Positions 35,440-50,100 of a DNA stretch of 64,000 bases are shown here, in pieces (the stretch's first letter is position 1; every line of letters starts with the position of its first letter). A model generated the notes under the pieces. It searched no databases and was not told the origin of the DNA. It saw only the letters and a program-made list of their open reading frames with translations. Position numbers and translations under genes: made by a program. The DNA is from Alligator mississippiensis (lineage: Eukaryota > Chordata > Crocodylia > Alligatoridae): positions 40,593,892 through 40,657,891 of the forward strand of contig NC_081835.1 of assembly GCF_030867095.1 (NCBI RefSeq). Direction: 5' to 3'.

Positions 35440-35737
35440 TTCAGCCATTGTAGACTTAAGACACCCCTTGTTAGACTCAAGGTATCCCTTGTAAAAGGAC
35501 AGTGTTTTTTTTGACCACAGAAAAATAGAGTAATTCTCCTTTAGCAAAAAATTCAGAACAACCACAACAGGTCAGACTTACTTTAACACTATGGATTCCT
35601 ATATGAAACTTCTAGGCTTATGTTGTGAATCTCATTTGCGCACCCAACAGTGTTAAGACTGCATGGCTTCCTGGTACCCATGAAAAGATCTCAAAACACT
35701 CCAAGGTGCCATGGCATCCAGTTTGAGCATCACTGTC
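35440..35737. repeat. hAT relic related to the element at 41260
   Basis: Long stretches parallel the right half of the 41260 element (aacactatggattccta... atggcttcc... gtaccc... aagatctcaa) and it ends ttgagcatcactg. The left terminus is lost. Confidence 0.6.
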
Positions 35738-37589
35738 CTAATCCGTGTTCCACTGATACTGGGAAGGATCATATTGCCACTCTGAACTTCCTTTTGCCTC
35801 CAGGAAATAAAGAGTCTATTTTTGGAAGTAGGCAGTAGATTCTAGTTAAGAGCTGTGTCAGTTTGTTTTCTGATACTGCATCAAAGATGTATATTATGAT
35901 TATCTGGTTTTAGTCCTTTTTAGATAAAGTTTTGGCAGTGGCAACCTTGTAGAGGGCATATCGCAGAGCTACCTGCACTGATCTAGTTAGGAAAACTGTT
36001 TGTATTAGGTAAGGAACACCAAAAGGGAATGCAGCGGATGAATAGCAGTGCATGTCCCACATGCATGATGTTTTTCTTTTTAGTGTTCAACTAGATCTGT
36101 ATTTGTACTGCCTGTTGATCTGTCAGGCCTTTGGAAAAACTGAGCAGCTAAACAACATCCTCTGTTGATGGTAGTTTTTTGCCATGCCATCTTTTTCCAT
36201 TCTGTCTTTCAGGAAGTTATCAGACCTGTTGATAACCATGCCTCTGGCAGTAATCTACAGACACTGGCTTTTAATGTTTTCAGGCTGAGAATTGGCTGTT
36301 TGCTTCTTGTAGACTTAACAAGTGCTTGGCCACTGTGGCAGCACCTCACCTTTTTATGGTGTTCCTATCACATTTCCTTAATGATCTTATGGTGAGGGGA
36401 GCAAGGAGAATACTTGTCCTTAGAAAATCTAAAATACTCTACAATGTTGGTGGTTTCTCTTCAGTTTTCTTCACTGTTCCAAAGCATTCTGACGGATTAG
36501 AATAAGCCAGTACAGCTCTGGAAAAGGTGAATTGGATTCCCTGTTTAGAATTCTTTGAGCTGTTTCAGCATTAGCAGAAGCAAGTTTAACAGTGCCTTGC
36601 TTGTTTAGAAAGTTTGCATAGTATAGGCTACCATGTGTAGAGCTTGAAAGGTATGCACTGTTTGTACTGCAGTAGTTTTGTTCTTCAGTTTCTACCAGAA
36701 TCTCAGATAAAAGCCACTTTGTGGTTTTAGTACAGCCTAACTTTGAATTATTTGTAATGTGGTTTTTAGATAATACTCCAGTGGAGTGGGTAGGCAGTTC
36801 TCCAGTTTTCCTTTCAGCTACCTTCTGCACCTGATATGGCACTATCTACAACAATGAAGCATATACTTGCTTCATGCTACCTATACCTCTGCTCCATTTC
36901 TTTAGAACAAAAAAACAGTGATGTTTATCAAGTATTTGCCCTCAAGGGAAGATTCGAATGATTTTTTTTCCCCCAATGTACTGCTTGCTCATACATAGGG
37001 GATGGCTTATAATTGATGTCTAGAGTACAGCCAGCTCGCACATCTGTGTTTTTTGACACCTGCCTCTTAAATACCTGGGGTGAAGGGTAGAGGACTGTTT
37101 TAGTCCCTGATTGCATGGGTGATGCACTCAAATATAGGGGGTATTGCTTAAGGTGTATTGCCTCTGGGTTCTAGTGATCTTGGGAAGGCTCAAATCTTCA
37201 GACTAGTGCTAGGTTTTAACTTTATAAACATGTCGCATCTATTTCTTTTGCAGCTAAATGAAATTGTCTCACAAAGCCTCCCAGTGACCTCAGCCCTCCC
37301 CTCTGCTTTGCAACCATGGACATTCTGTTCTAGTCATGTTCAGGCTCCTTTGTGTCCTCCCCCATCTTGCTGCCTAAGCCAGCTCCTGCTTGAAAAGTTA
37401 GCAGATAGAAAAGCTGTTGGGTATCAATATACTTGGCAATGCTCTCTACATGCTCTTTGATACACGTCAAGCGTGGGATTATTTTATCTTAGTACTTCAT
37501 TATAAGGCTGTTCTGCCTACCTTCTTCAAAGAGGGACTTCCATGGGGGGCTTTGATGTATTACAATAGCTCTACCCCCACTCATTAGCT

Positions 37590-37767
37590 CAGGGGAGGGC
37601 AGTTATTTTGGGCAAAGGGCCACTTAGTGAATTTTGGCAAGCCATCAAGGGCTGCATGACAGGCAGCCAGGGGCTGATAAATATTAATTTTCTAATTTTT
37701 TTTTTTTTTTTAGAAGCCCTGTGGGCTGGATAGACTGGCCTGGTGGGCCACATCTTGCCCACCCCTG
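37590..37767. mobile_element. Non-autonomous hAT element, TSD cattagct
   Basis: Termini CAGGGGAGGGCA and cttgcccacccctg. The TSD cattagct is perfect (37582-37589, 37768-37775). It is related in reverse to the element at 52819 and holds a T17 run. Confidence 0.92.
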
Positions 37768-38043
37768 CATTAGCTCCAGCTGTAACTCAGAATGAAGCTT
37801 GCCTGGGAGATTCTGTGTTGGGGCAGCCTGGAACATGTGTGATAGAATGGGTTGGAGAACAATGGCTGGTACTCTTGTGGATTGATTCAATGGCCTGGGA
37901 TAGATGCTGGGAAATATTGAATTACAATGTGTTGTGACAAAACTGTCTCCCTCTTTCCTGACCCTCAGGTGAGATTAAGGTCAGGTTTAACTTTCTACTC
38001 AGTTAACTTTCCAGTAACAGAACATTCTTGCATTTGGTTTCAG

Positions 38044-38161
38044 CGTTGAGTGTAGTGGCTATTCTCACGGCTGTGAAGAATGACGTCAAAAGGTGCTGGG
38101 ACAGCCTTTGTCCGGAAGAACTACAGGCTGAGTACTGAGTTGGAAAAGCCTAAGGTTACAG
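38044..38161 (+). CDS. RNF123: RNF123 exon 2: 5' UTR plus start codon
   Basis: Acceptor ttggtttcag ends at 38043. 36 nt of 5' UTR precede the ATG at 38080, which opens MTSKGAG. The donor is acag|gtatgag at 38161/38162. The exon carries residues 1-27 plus one base of the next codon. Confidence 0.93.
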
Positions 38162-41100
38162 GTATGAGTCGCATGTGTAGATGCTGTTTGGGAAGAATGC
38201 CAAACTGTTCCTAGAATGACCTGTGGACAGGAGTAGTTAAGTGTTCCTATTCCACACTGGGCATCTTCTTCCTTAATTCCGCTTACTCATCTGTTGATGC
38301 CAAATCCTAGTGATAGCCCCAACTTTCCATGGGGAAGTTTACTCTATTTAAAAGCAGAGGTGAACTACAGTGGTGCCAAGTATTCAAGTGCCTGAGCTAG
38401 TTGTTGCCTTAGTGCAACAATTACAGACTGGAATTGTGCAAATTCCCTGTATAGACAACAACTTTTAAGACACTTAAGGGTCTTCTCCCTCCATTTGGTC
38501 CAGGAAGGACCATAGAATGTATTTGACTCATTTTATTGGTGTTCTGTGTCTAGAAGGAACTTGTCCTAAGGACTGTAATTTGGCTTATTAGCGAAACTAG
38601 AGTCTGTGGCTTCAGATAAGTTGGGCTTGGCTTTAGATCTGCCTGCTCCTGTGCCTCCAGGAAGACTCTGAAAGAAACTGTAGATGTAAGGACACCTTGT
38701 GAAATTTGGTGTTCTGGGGAGGGCTTTTGGACAGACTAGAGGGGTAGTGGTTGACAGTATCCCACATTCCAACAGCTTCTTAGAGCAGTTCACAAATATC
38801 TGCAAAAGCTTTAAATGACACCAAGAATGAATTATGAAATAGTTGGAGACCTCTTACCCATCCCTGAAGGAGGTCACCTCAGATCATCTTTACTTCTGAC
38901 TTACCATCGTTCATTTTGTTTTTTCTGTTCACTGTAGGAATAGTGAATAGCAAACTGCTGAATGCCTATCTGCATCGTGTCTTTCCTAGTGCTGATGGGA
39001 GCCTGCCAGCAGCGGCTTACAGGTACTGGACTCCTGATTCATTTAATAGCAAGTGAAGCTGTGCCTGTGATCCTAACATATAATGGCATATTTAACTGAT
39101 AGGCTCTTTCCAGAGTCACTATGTGACAGGGCCACGGTGATGCTGGCACCGAGACAACTAGATCAGAAAACAGCATTGTATTGCAGAAGTGATTTCTTTG
39201 TTTCATATTTAATGGCTTCTCAGACAGCTTGGCTTAAAGGGCTTGGTTTTCAGAATTGTGCATGTATACTTGTGGCCACAACTTACTTACAGGCATACTG
39301 TAAATTTGGTGATTGCATATATACATGGCCGGCTGGGCATTTATTTGATCATTTATATGCAAGTTTTCCTAATTTGTTTATGCAGTGGCAGTAATTTAAA
39401 ATACAAAATGCAGAAATCATGAAAGCTAGGCCTTCAGTACCTTTTAGTTAGATATGATGCTAGATTGTTATACTTAAATGCTGTGACACTTTCTATAGCA
39501 ATAATCTTTCTTCTGCCACCTCAGCAATAAAAATGTGGTATATTGGCCTTTTTGTTACTAGATATCATCTGAAGAAAACTGTAAAGAACAAAAGTAAAGC
39601 TAGACCCCAAATTACAGTGCTGATTTTTCCCTCCTTGTTATGTTTTCAAGTTGTTTTATGTTTGTGTGTAAGAATCCCTTGCATTCAGTCTTGCAATTGC
39701 AGATCATGTCACTTCAAAGGTGGTGAGATTGGTGGTCAGTGGGCAGCTGTATGAAGAATTCCTCTTGCTGGCTGTTTGTGTTTAAAGAACTGGGTTCACA
39801 TTCCACATTCTGTACTTAGATTCTGAGCTCATAGCTGAGCTTTAGTGCTGCTAAAAATTGCTCTTGACCCATTTGCTTTTGGCAAGCAGACATTATAGGG
39901 GAAGATGTGTCATGTTACTCTGCCACTAGCTGTCCAGCCAGTGTGCACTGGAATGTTGCATTTGCATGTGTGTTCCATTTTCAGAACTATGGGTTCTTTT
40001 GTCTGATGATTTGAGCCTTAAGAACATAGGGACGGACAGGCAGGGAAAGAAGGTGTGACCCAAAAATGGCTTCTATTTGGCTAGCCCCGTTCTGCATTTG
40101 AGTTGAGGTGTGTAAGCCTGTTACCTGAACCCAGGTGTTAACACTCTCATATTTCCGCTAATGCAAGTTGCCATTCTGGAAGAGCTTACATAGTTTGCTG
40201 TCCTTCTTCTAGCAGTGGTCTAAACTAGTGCTTAGTAAGTGTTTTCAAGCAGTAGACAGAAATGATCCAGTTCATGTCCAAGGTGGGCTGGTTCAAGGAC
40301 CTGGCAGCTGCTGCCACTATTGCATTTTCCTGTCACCTGATTGCAGTTTGGGCAAAGTTCCCTCTGCCCAGACCCAGTGTGGACAAAGCCCGCTGCCGCC
40401 GCCGCCCCCCCCCCCCCCCCCCGCACCCACTAGAAAGTCACTAAAGTCTCCTGTTTCAGTGTGCTGGATCCAGTGGCTCCACACAGAAGTATAGCAAGCA
40501 CTTTCAGTGCTGGGAACAGCTGGGGGGGAGTTGAGGGGGGAGATTGTGCTGATCACTAGAAAGTGATGAGGGAGAGGAAGAAGAGGCAGAATCTTACCTA
40601 CCAGAGCTCTCCTCACTTGAGTGGTAGCTGCTACTGCTGCTACTGTAGCCGCATGGGCTCAGACTACTGCTGAGGGACAGGCAGTGGTACAGGCTCCCTG
40701 GGGGGTTGCTTTTGGTGCTGTTTGCCCTCCCACCCATGGAAGCAGGGCTGTGCTTCGCAGGGCAAAACCTTCCAGGGGGGATGATGTCATTCCCTGCCTC
40801 CCCCAAATACACTGCTGGGCATAGGGCTGCAGCTGCTGGGTTGTTCTTGCTGTGGCAAAGAATTCTGGGAGGATGGGACCATAGTGGCATCCCCTGTAAG
40901 TTGGTGCCTGGGGTTGGTGCCCAGCTTGTCTTGCCATAGTTATGCTACTGGCTACATGGGCACTGGCTTAAACTATGTATGGAAGAAGCTCCCTATGAAC
41001 ATCCATGAGGCTACCTCCTTACTCTCCTCCAGACCTTTTCTTAAACTCTTTTTTGTGATTATATCTGCAAAATCTTGATCATTCTTAAGTAGCAGTCAGC

Positions 41101-44100
41101 ACGTCAGTGGTCTCTCGTGTCAACCAGCATTATCTTATTGTTTACTTGTTCTCTCTCATCTGTCTGTCTCTCTATCTGCATACCTCTAATGTCTCTCCTT
41201 ATGTATTCATATTGTAAGTTTCTTGGGCAGGAATCTATTCCTTAATTCTTTGTGTATACCAGTGGTTCTCAACTCACCCCTCAGAAAATGTCAGCCTTAG
41301 TTTTCATTCTTCTCTTAACTACAAAATAATAACAAGAAAGCAATTCTTCTGTTACAAAGAACTCAAAGACCACAGGAGGCCAGAATGTTTTAACATTATG
41401 GTTTCTTATTTGAAATCTCTGGGTTTATCTTGTGGCTTATATATGCATACCTAACAGCCCTAACATTGTGTGGCTTCCCATAGTACCCTGGAAAGGATCT
41501 CAAGACACCCCAGGGTACTTCTGCGCCCTGAGTGAGAATCACTAGTGTATACAGTGAGTGCTTAGTCTGTGCGGTCCTCATCTGTGCCAGGGGCACTATA
41601 CTAATGCAAAAATAAATGTTAATAATCCAGATGACCAGTTTTACATTACTCCTTATACGGGTTTCTCCTGAGCCCAGTTGGCAATCAACAAAAAGATCTG
41701 AGTCTTCTGTATGTCAGCTAGTTTCTGTGCAGATACTATTCTTATATGCCTCAACATCTGACCCTGCCTCACCTTGGGCAGCAGGTTCCTTGGCTTAAGC
41801 TACATAACATAACACAAGTAAATGTAACTTACAAGTAGCAGTGAAAGGCAGTGTGAGAACATTGGGGAAGCTCTGACTTTGCAAGGCCCATAAGGCTTGA
41901 ACTCTTTAAAATGTGGGGAATTGGTGAGTTCTCTGAAGGGCTCTCTTTCCTTCTCAGAAAGCCCCTGACGTTCCAGAACCTGCAGGAGCACCTTGATCGT
42001 TTGCTAGCAGAGGACAGTGGTTCTGATGACAGTGGAGGTAGGAAATGCTGGATGTCTAGTCCTGTTAAAGATTCCTTGTGTACTGCTGTATTGGGGGAAG
42101 AAGGTCTCATGGGAGAGTTTCTTAAATGAGATTTGTTCCTTACTTGCTTTCTTTGCTTCTGATCTATCGTCTTGTGAGATCCTGTGTATTAAACACTTGT
42201 GGGCTAACCGTATGGCAGGTCAGTTTATAACTGTAATAGCCATATTTCCTTATGGGGAGGCAGTTGCAAAGCAGTGGACTTCTTGTTTATTGAGATCTGG
42301 TTTGGGTAGAGATCGGAGACTTATTACAATGACATAACAAGTCTTGCCAGGAGAAATGGCATGTTCCATTCTAATTGTGGAATACCATGCTATGTTGATA
42401 GAAGAAGAATCTAGAGAATGACTCATTTTCACCATTCTCATTGCATTCCCTCTGAGGCCTGACCTACTACCTGCTGGTTTTTATCCATTCTCTTAGGAAC
42501 TTGTTTCTTTGAGTTGGGCAAGTATTCGGCAGAGCAGCATTTCTCAACCTGCGAGTTACAAGAAGATTTTAAGGGGTGGTAGCAAAGTCTGAGGGAAATG
42601 CTGCAAGGCTGCATGGATGGAGTGGGGTGTGGGGTAGTGAGCATGCAGCAGGGCAGCATAAAGTAGTGGAAGAGGTAGGGAGGGGGCCAGATGCAACAGC
42701 TGGAGGGAAAGGAAGGGGAGAGAGACGCACACTGTGGGGCCAGACCGGGAAGGTATGGGTCAGGGCAAGCTGATAGTTATGCTAATGGGTCCCGTTGTGA
42801 AAAAAGTTGAGAACCACTGTGCTAGAGCATACCCAGACAACGCCTCTAAAGAAGGGAACATTTTGCTCCTTGGGCAGTTTGATCTGACCTGTGCCTGTTG
42901 ATTTGACTTTGGGGGGGGCTAACTTCATCTCTAAACAGTTTGAAACCACTTATTGCCCCTGAGACTAAGGGCAAATGTTTCAGGTATTGTGTAAAAAATT
43001 GGCTTGTGAGCTGGCTGCTTCTTGGCTAAACCTTATATACTTACATGAAAACTTTTAAAATCTTGCCCTGATCTCCCTTCCAGAAATTCTGATAATACTA
43101 GTGACATGACTTTACTGTTCCTACTCAATGTCAGAATTCAGCTCTAGCCAATAATATCCATTCAGTTATTGTATTCTAAGTGCACACAGCATTCTCTGAT
43201 GCGTTTTTGTGGAACTCTCATTTCAGATCAGATAGTAGATGGGCGCCTTGGGCCTCCTACTGTGGTGTTGGACCACACAAGTGGTTTTGAAGGGCTCCTG
43301 CTGGTTGATGATGATCTTCTTGGGGTGAGTGTGACAAGGGGCACTTTGTAGAATGGATCTTTGTGGCTTAAAGTGTGCTGTCTTTAGGCCTCTTACAGGA
43401 ATTTCCTCACTGCAGATCCCTGTTGCCATCCTTTTGGTGTGTAGCAATGATGCTTTTTTACTCAAGGGGGAGTCTCTAGCATTCTTGAGTGAAACAGGCT
43501 CTCCTGGAGAAAAAGTTCTAGCAGTGTCTTAAAGCTGCACTCCTTGGTGAACTGCTTCTGCTTTCATATTACTTCACTGTATGTTTTTTTTAGAGTTTTG
43601 AGACTCTGAAGTTGTTCTAAGTTATTTCAAAGTTACCTCAAGATTTCATTGCATTTTTGCCTGTATGCTGCATTACCTTGATACTGCTGGGTAAGTTGCT
43701 GGATGTGTAAAGAAATCAAAGACAATAAACAGGACTGCTGGATATATAAAGGTCTAATGTCAGCAGGGCCAGGGCAGCCTGTTCCTTTCTCCCTCTGATC
43801 AGTATTCTTCTTCCCCCTGGGCTCCTAGGACCATTCCTTTGCCCTTGCTCCTGTGATTGATCAGGGAGAAGCTACACCAGTGCATTTACTTGTTCTTCCG
43901 TTTCCACTATCTCTTTGGCCAGATGTCCCTGCTGCCCCCATTTGACTTCCAATTACTGTAGCCTTTGTGTCCCTCAGACTCTTTCAAAGAATAGATTGAC
44001 ACAACCTAGTGGTAGTTAGCTCCTCTGGGCATTTATAGATGTACTCCAGGAGGTGGCAAGGGGAGGGGCCCTTTGATTAGTGCAGCTCCAAGAGTCACAC

Positions 44101-47100
44101 TAATTAAAAGCACCTGGAACATCATCTGTATGAGCATCCCCATGCTGAAAAATGGCACTGGGGCACTTTGAACTAAAGCTCATTAAACAAAAGGGGTGGG
44201 TTTAGTTTAAAGAGCCCCACCACCATTTTTCAGTGCAGGGACGCTAATACACATGACACTAGAGTGTGCTGGAGCATGGCAGTTACCATGCTCCAGCAGA
44301 CTTGATGAATTGAATCTGCTCTGATACACTATAAATACAGCCCATCAGAACAGCCTCCCTGAATGTGTATAGGAGCCCTCTTTCTCCAACTTTGCCTCCT
44401 CCTACCCTGGTCTCTTCTAGGGTATGAGCTCCTGTGCTTACAGGCTCCCTTGCTCCTTCTCAGGGCTTTGCTGTTCCTTGCTCTCACAAGAGAACATGCC
44501 CTGGTCTTCACTCAGCCGTTCTTGCCTCTCTGTTCACCATCTCATTCCCTGTCTTCCCCTGTATTTACAGCTAATTCTCAAATCAAACCAAATTAACGTA
44601 GTAATTTCCCCTTCTTTAAACTTTTTTCCTTGTGTGCTCTGGTGACGTTCTTTTAGCGTCAGGAGAATTTGCAGAGGACAATACAGTAAATAGGATGGAA
44701 TCTCTGGCCAGCTGTATTAAGCCTGTAGCCTATCTAACATTTAGGTATCTGTCCCTCTTATACTCAGCAGTGCTTCCCCTTTTTCCTTGCAGGAGCTGCA
44801 TCTGTATGTTCTCATTTATTAGGAGCCAACTTTCCCCCCTGGGCCCTTGTCCCACCAGCTGAGCTCTGCATTCATTTGGCTATAGCATGCACTATGGACT
44901 GTAACATAATCCTAGATCATCTAGATCAGGGGTTTTCAACCTTTTTGGATCAGTGCACCCCTGGTGGCTGGACGTGGAGCAGTGTACTCCCAGCAGCCAC
45001 ATGAGGGGCAGGGTGGGGGGCGAGTAGGGGGAGTGGCATGTGGCCAAACATGGAGCAGCAGCAGCTGCTGCATGCAAGCTTTCTTCACCCCCTGCGTCCA
45101 GTTGGGTGGGCAGTGCCTGCATGGCAGCATGGGATGGTGCATGGCGGCGCTCCGTCCCCACCTGCCCATGTGTACACCCTAGGGCCTTCTCAAGTACCCT
45201 CAGTTGACAACCCCTGATCTAGATGGCTTTGAACTAGCTGCTGCTAATGGCTCTAAGTCTGTTTCTGGGATCCTGCCTTTTCTAGCAACTCTCTCCCATT
45301 TGAATTGGCTGCATTCACTGGGACAGTCCATGGGAGATGGAGGGCTAGGCCAAAGGAGCCGGTGGTTTTGTTTAGCTGTAAAAAAAAAAAGTTTTCTGTT
45401 TTTTTGTTTTTTTTTTTTGTTCCTTGGTTCAGGTGATTGGCCACAGTAACTTTGGCTCCATCAGGGCCACAACCTGTGTGTTTAAAGGTAAGAAATGGGA
45501 TGTGGAAAAGTGGGGCATGGAGAGAATGATGTTAGAAGGAGCAGAAACCTGTGGAAGCTATAGTAGGCTAGACAACTTGAGGGGTCAAGGAGTTGGGGAT
45601 ATACTGCAGCTTCAGACTGTAAATGCTCAAATTCCTCCAGCTGTTTCTTGAGGAACAGAAGAATGATTTTGGAGGGATTGGGTTTGATCTGGTCTTAACT
45701 CTCCAAGACCCACCCCTTTCTCTGCTGCATTGGTAGTGTAACCATCTCATTTTTGTAGAGATGTGCTTTGAGCTAGTATAAACTTGCCCTTGTCCCTCTG
45801 CGCTACTTCTTTTAGGGAAATGGATCTACGAGGTGCTCATTTCCTCCCAAGGCCTCATGCAGATCGGCTGGTGCACTCTCAACTGCAGGTTTAATCAGGA
45901 GGTATGATAATTGCTCAGCATAAGGCTGGAGTGCCCACAGCTTATTCTCCACCTTACCATGCAAGCAAGGATGGATGCAAGTGAGCTCTAGATCACCTCC
46001 ATAGAGACTGTTCCCAGCAGACTATTCCCTGGAGATGCCATACCTAGTATAAAAGAAGAGATCTAAAAATCTGTTTCTGTTGTGCATTGCTGAATTCTGG
46101 TGCAGTGACAGAGCCTTGTAAATCCATCAGGTGTATGCTAGGCTTTTGCTTGATAGTCATGAGTACATCAAATATTGTATTTCCATGTACATAGGAGTTT
46201 TCTGCTGTTCCCTTCTTTGGCATCTCACTAGCAAAATCTACAGGTCCTATGGAAACATTACTGGCATCTGTAATATGTATGGCTCTTTCCAGTGGGTGCT
46301 ACAAGGCCTGGTAGAAGTAGGCCCTTGCTGGAGGGTCTGTCCTTTTCGTCTGGGCTTGCCTTCTTTAAAGTTGCTGCAGCTGTTTATCAGTTGATGGGCT
46401 GACCTGCAGGTTTTCAGTATTTACTTCTTGATGCATGGTTCTTGAGAAGAGGTGTATATGTAGTTCTTGAGAAGAGGGAAGATGTAGAGCAGCATAACAT
46501 GGTACGCTGGTAGAGTGCTGATTATGTATTTATTAGTGTTCTTGTTTTGAGTTAAGGGTCACTAGGATGGAATGTGTTTTTAAAGGAGAATATTTGGTAT
46601 GTAGGAATGTAAATACCACTGAGAGGATCTTTGCAGATACTGCTTAGGTGCAAAAAAGTGTGCCCTTTTTTCTTTTCTTCCCTCCCAGGGAATGATTGGT
46701 GAGACCTGTTAAATCAGAAATATGGGGAACTTAGGTGAACTCTTAAAATTTTGGTTAAGGACTCTTCTTCCTCCAGTGTATGCTGCTGAGTGCTTGAGTG
46801 TGTGTTCTCTCTGTCCTGTATCTACTCTCCCTTGGGGCTGCTGCTGCTGGGTGTGAGGTGCTCTCTCTGCTTCATGTTAATAGTTCATTATGAATCTTAT
46901 CTTGGGCTCTTCTCTTTAACACAGGAGGGGGTTGGAGACACTCCAGATTCATATGCATATGATGGAAACAGAGTACGCAAATGGAATGTAACCACCACCA
47001 ACTATGGCAAAGTAAGTGCCTCCCCTGAGTCATTTCTGGCTCTGAGAATATGCAAACCTTTACTCTGGAGTCACTATGAATTTGGAATCGAGCTTTATCC

Positions 47101-50100
47101 AGCTGCAATTATGCTCTGGACATCAACAGTGATGTGGAAATATTGAGAGTAAAAGATTCCAGAATAGGACATATGCAGTAGCTAACAGAGTATTCAGGGA
47201 AGAAGTCATAGAGAAGGCCACTGGTGCTCTAGAGATGCAAGAGGGATACTGCTCTCAAACTACACATGCACCTTCTCCTTTGGGACTTCAACTGGACAAA
47301 AAGATACTTTTCCCATTTCTGTTTCTGTTGGGGAAGGGTAGAGTAAGAGGATGGCTTTGAAAGCCTTTTATGTTTCAAAGCAGATGGTTCCCCACATTTT
47401 TCTGTGTTTTTGTGTGGGTCATGCAAAATCTTTTCCTGGCATTGCAGTTCAATAACCCCATTTGTGATTTTGGGGAAGCATGATTTTGGCACTGACTTGA
47501 GCTCTTGGGGAGAGCATTGCCCCTGTTGGGTCACTTCAGTGCTTGTGCAGGGCTATGAGTACAGCTCACTCAGCTGCTATTGAGTAGCCCTGATGTAAGA
47601 ATTCCCAGCCTAATGTGGCTGTTGTTGGAGGGCTATTTTTTTTTTTGTTCTTTTCTGAAGAGTGTTACTCACTTTATGTCTAATTCTGAGTGGTTCATGG
47701 GCTTACTGCAGCCATGGTGAGAGGTCTTCTCTTAGTGATGGAGGAAAGAGCCTGGCCAGTAGTGTGCATGTAACAGCCTAAAAATGTATTACATAGCTGT
47801 ATGAGCTGGTACAAGGAGGTCTTCCCCTGCCCTTGCAGGGGATGACAAAGTGAAACTGGGAAGTAGGGCTTTCCTTTGGTTTGAGGGTATCCCATAGGAA
47901 GATGTCTGAGCTTGTGGAGAAGCCTCTCTAACCAATTCTCCTTCTCTTTCTGCAGTCCTGGGCAGCAGGGGACATTGTCACCTGTTTGATTAACCTGGAT
48001 GAGGGGACCATTGCTTTCTGCCTGTAAGCATCTTTACGTGTTTTCTGCTGCATTGACCAATTCTGTGTAATATGATACATAAATGTTTTTGCTCTGCTCA
48101 ACAGAAACTGTTAAGACTTGACCTGAGCTGCTCCTGCCAACTGTTAGAAATCTTTTGAACCTTTTGCCAAGCAGCCAGATTGGTATGATGCTTATCCTTT
48201 CCTTCAGGTTCCCAGTAGAGTTCTGGAGCCGAGATGGTTTGTCTTCTGAAGAGTCAGCTTTGAGTAATTAATGCCCAGATAAGCCTAGCCTGTGGGTTAG
48301 CAGCCCCACCATAAAGACATGTTTGAGCTACTTAAGGGTATTTGGGTGTTTGAAATACTATTGTTCTTAACTTTGGAGTGAGCACAGCCTCTCCAGACAG
48401 AGAATTGTTGGAAGGCATTAATGTTGCTGGTCCTCCAACCATGTCCTCACTATTGAGTGAGTAGGTTGTCAGTCTGGGTGAAAGCAGCACTGACAGTCAG
48501 TTAACCTAGGTTGAAAGTACCACCAAATCTCACCATATTTAAACGAATCAAACACAACCCTGAATTTAAGGCAACCCCCAATAATTAGATTCTATACTTG
48601 GAAAATGTATAAACTTGTTATTATTTTCCATGTATAGAATTTAATTATTGGAGGATTATCTTAAATTCATTCCCTTCTCCTGCCACTGCTTTTTCCACTA
48701 AAGTGGCAAACAGGGGGAGGGGGTAGAATTAGGCAGGCAGTGGGGAGAGCAGTGGAGGGGAGAGGCAAGCAGCTTGTGCCTGCCACTTGTGTCCTCCTTG
48801 CCTACTTCCTTGTCCTGGCCCCCTGTACTCTCTCAGGCTCCCCCCAACTATGCTCCTTCATCCTCTGTCCCCACCAGTGCCCCTTCCTGCCACTTACCCT
48901 TGCTCTGGTGCCAGCAGGTTCTGTCTCTGCTCTGGCCCTTGGCACAGCACCCAGAACCTGGACTCAGCTTGGCCTGAGGCAGCAGGAGGGCTGGGTCCCG
49001 AGGAGATGCAGGGTTGGGGAAGAGAGGCAGAGTAGGGAGAGGGAGAGGCAGCAGGAGGATGGACCCAAGGTGGTGGTGGGAGGATGGAGCTGCCATAGGT
49101 GCCTGCCACACCCCTCACCACTGCCTCATGCTCAGTTCCAACTTGATGGGAGGAAAATTTGTCATCTTGGAATCTGAAGTTAACTCTAAACTGAAGATAG
49201 TTTAACACAGCTCTGGGGTTCAGTTTATACAGTCACGAGAGGACATCTGCCTTTGAAGCTTTCCCCTAACAGGGAATTTGTTAAATTCTCAAGGCTATAG
49301 GTTTCCCTGGATGGTGAATGGATTTTTGTGCCATCCCAGTATTGATCTGCATAAACTCCAGCACAGTCAAGTGTGTGAAAAGGCAAAGTTTTGGCTTCTA
49401 GGAATCTGAGCCCTTGGGGAGGAATCTGAGGAATTCCATGCCCTTGGTGAGGAATCTGAGCCCATGGGGCGTGATAGAGATGAATGGGGTACTTCATAGC
49501 TCTGGGTGCCTGTTTTGGGATAGGCAGATGTGGAAAAATACCATTATTACTTCAGCCTCACTTATTATTTTCAAGGTTAACTTGGTGCTAAAGGGCTGGT
49601 GGCTTAAATAAGATTCTGGAATGCAAATCTGTGACTGGGAATTAATTCCATGAAGATGCAGTACTTGGCTTCTGATTTGTATTTCATTATTTCAGAATCT
49701 GCTATTGTACATTTCCATCTCATTGTCTGAGAAGAAAAACCTCTGGTCTATTGTCTCCTTCTCCAGTTACATTCTCTGTGAGGTGGATGGCTTGTTCTGC
49801 TGAATACCAAAACCTCCTTCATGCTTGCTGAACCTCAGGGACTGTTTCCTCTTCTTTCAGGAATGGTGCATCTCTGGGGACAGCTTTTGATGATATCACC
49901 AGAGGAGCTGGTATGGCTTACTTCCCTGCAATCAGCCTCTCATTCAAGGAATCTGTTGCTTTTAACTTTGGCAGCCGTCCACTCCGATATCCTTTGGAAG
50001 TGAGCTGGGGGTCCCAAGAAGAAGAGCCAGCACCTGCACAGCTCTGGATGAGTGGTGCTGCATGTGCAGGCCCAAATATACAGTTGATGAGACCTGCCTT

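Larger units (their letters stand above)
34560..38043 (+). other. RNF123: Remainder of RNF123 intron 1
   Basis: Mostly unique AT-rich intron sequence holding one hAT relic (35440-35737) and one intact hAT element (37590-37767). No further exon was recognised. Confidence 0.6.
43325..45432 (+). other. RNF123: RNF123 intron 5
   Basis: A GT-AG intron that holds a MITE (44027-44343), a hAT element (44927-45216) and T-rich runs before the acceptor. No other feature seen. Confidence 0.7.

Noticed and set aside
40228..40940. Open frames around the poly-C run
   Set aside because: They lie within RNF123 intron 3, contain homopolymers and have no splice-bounded homology.
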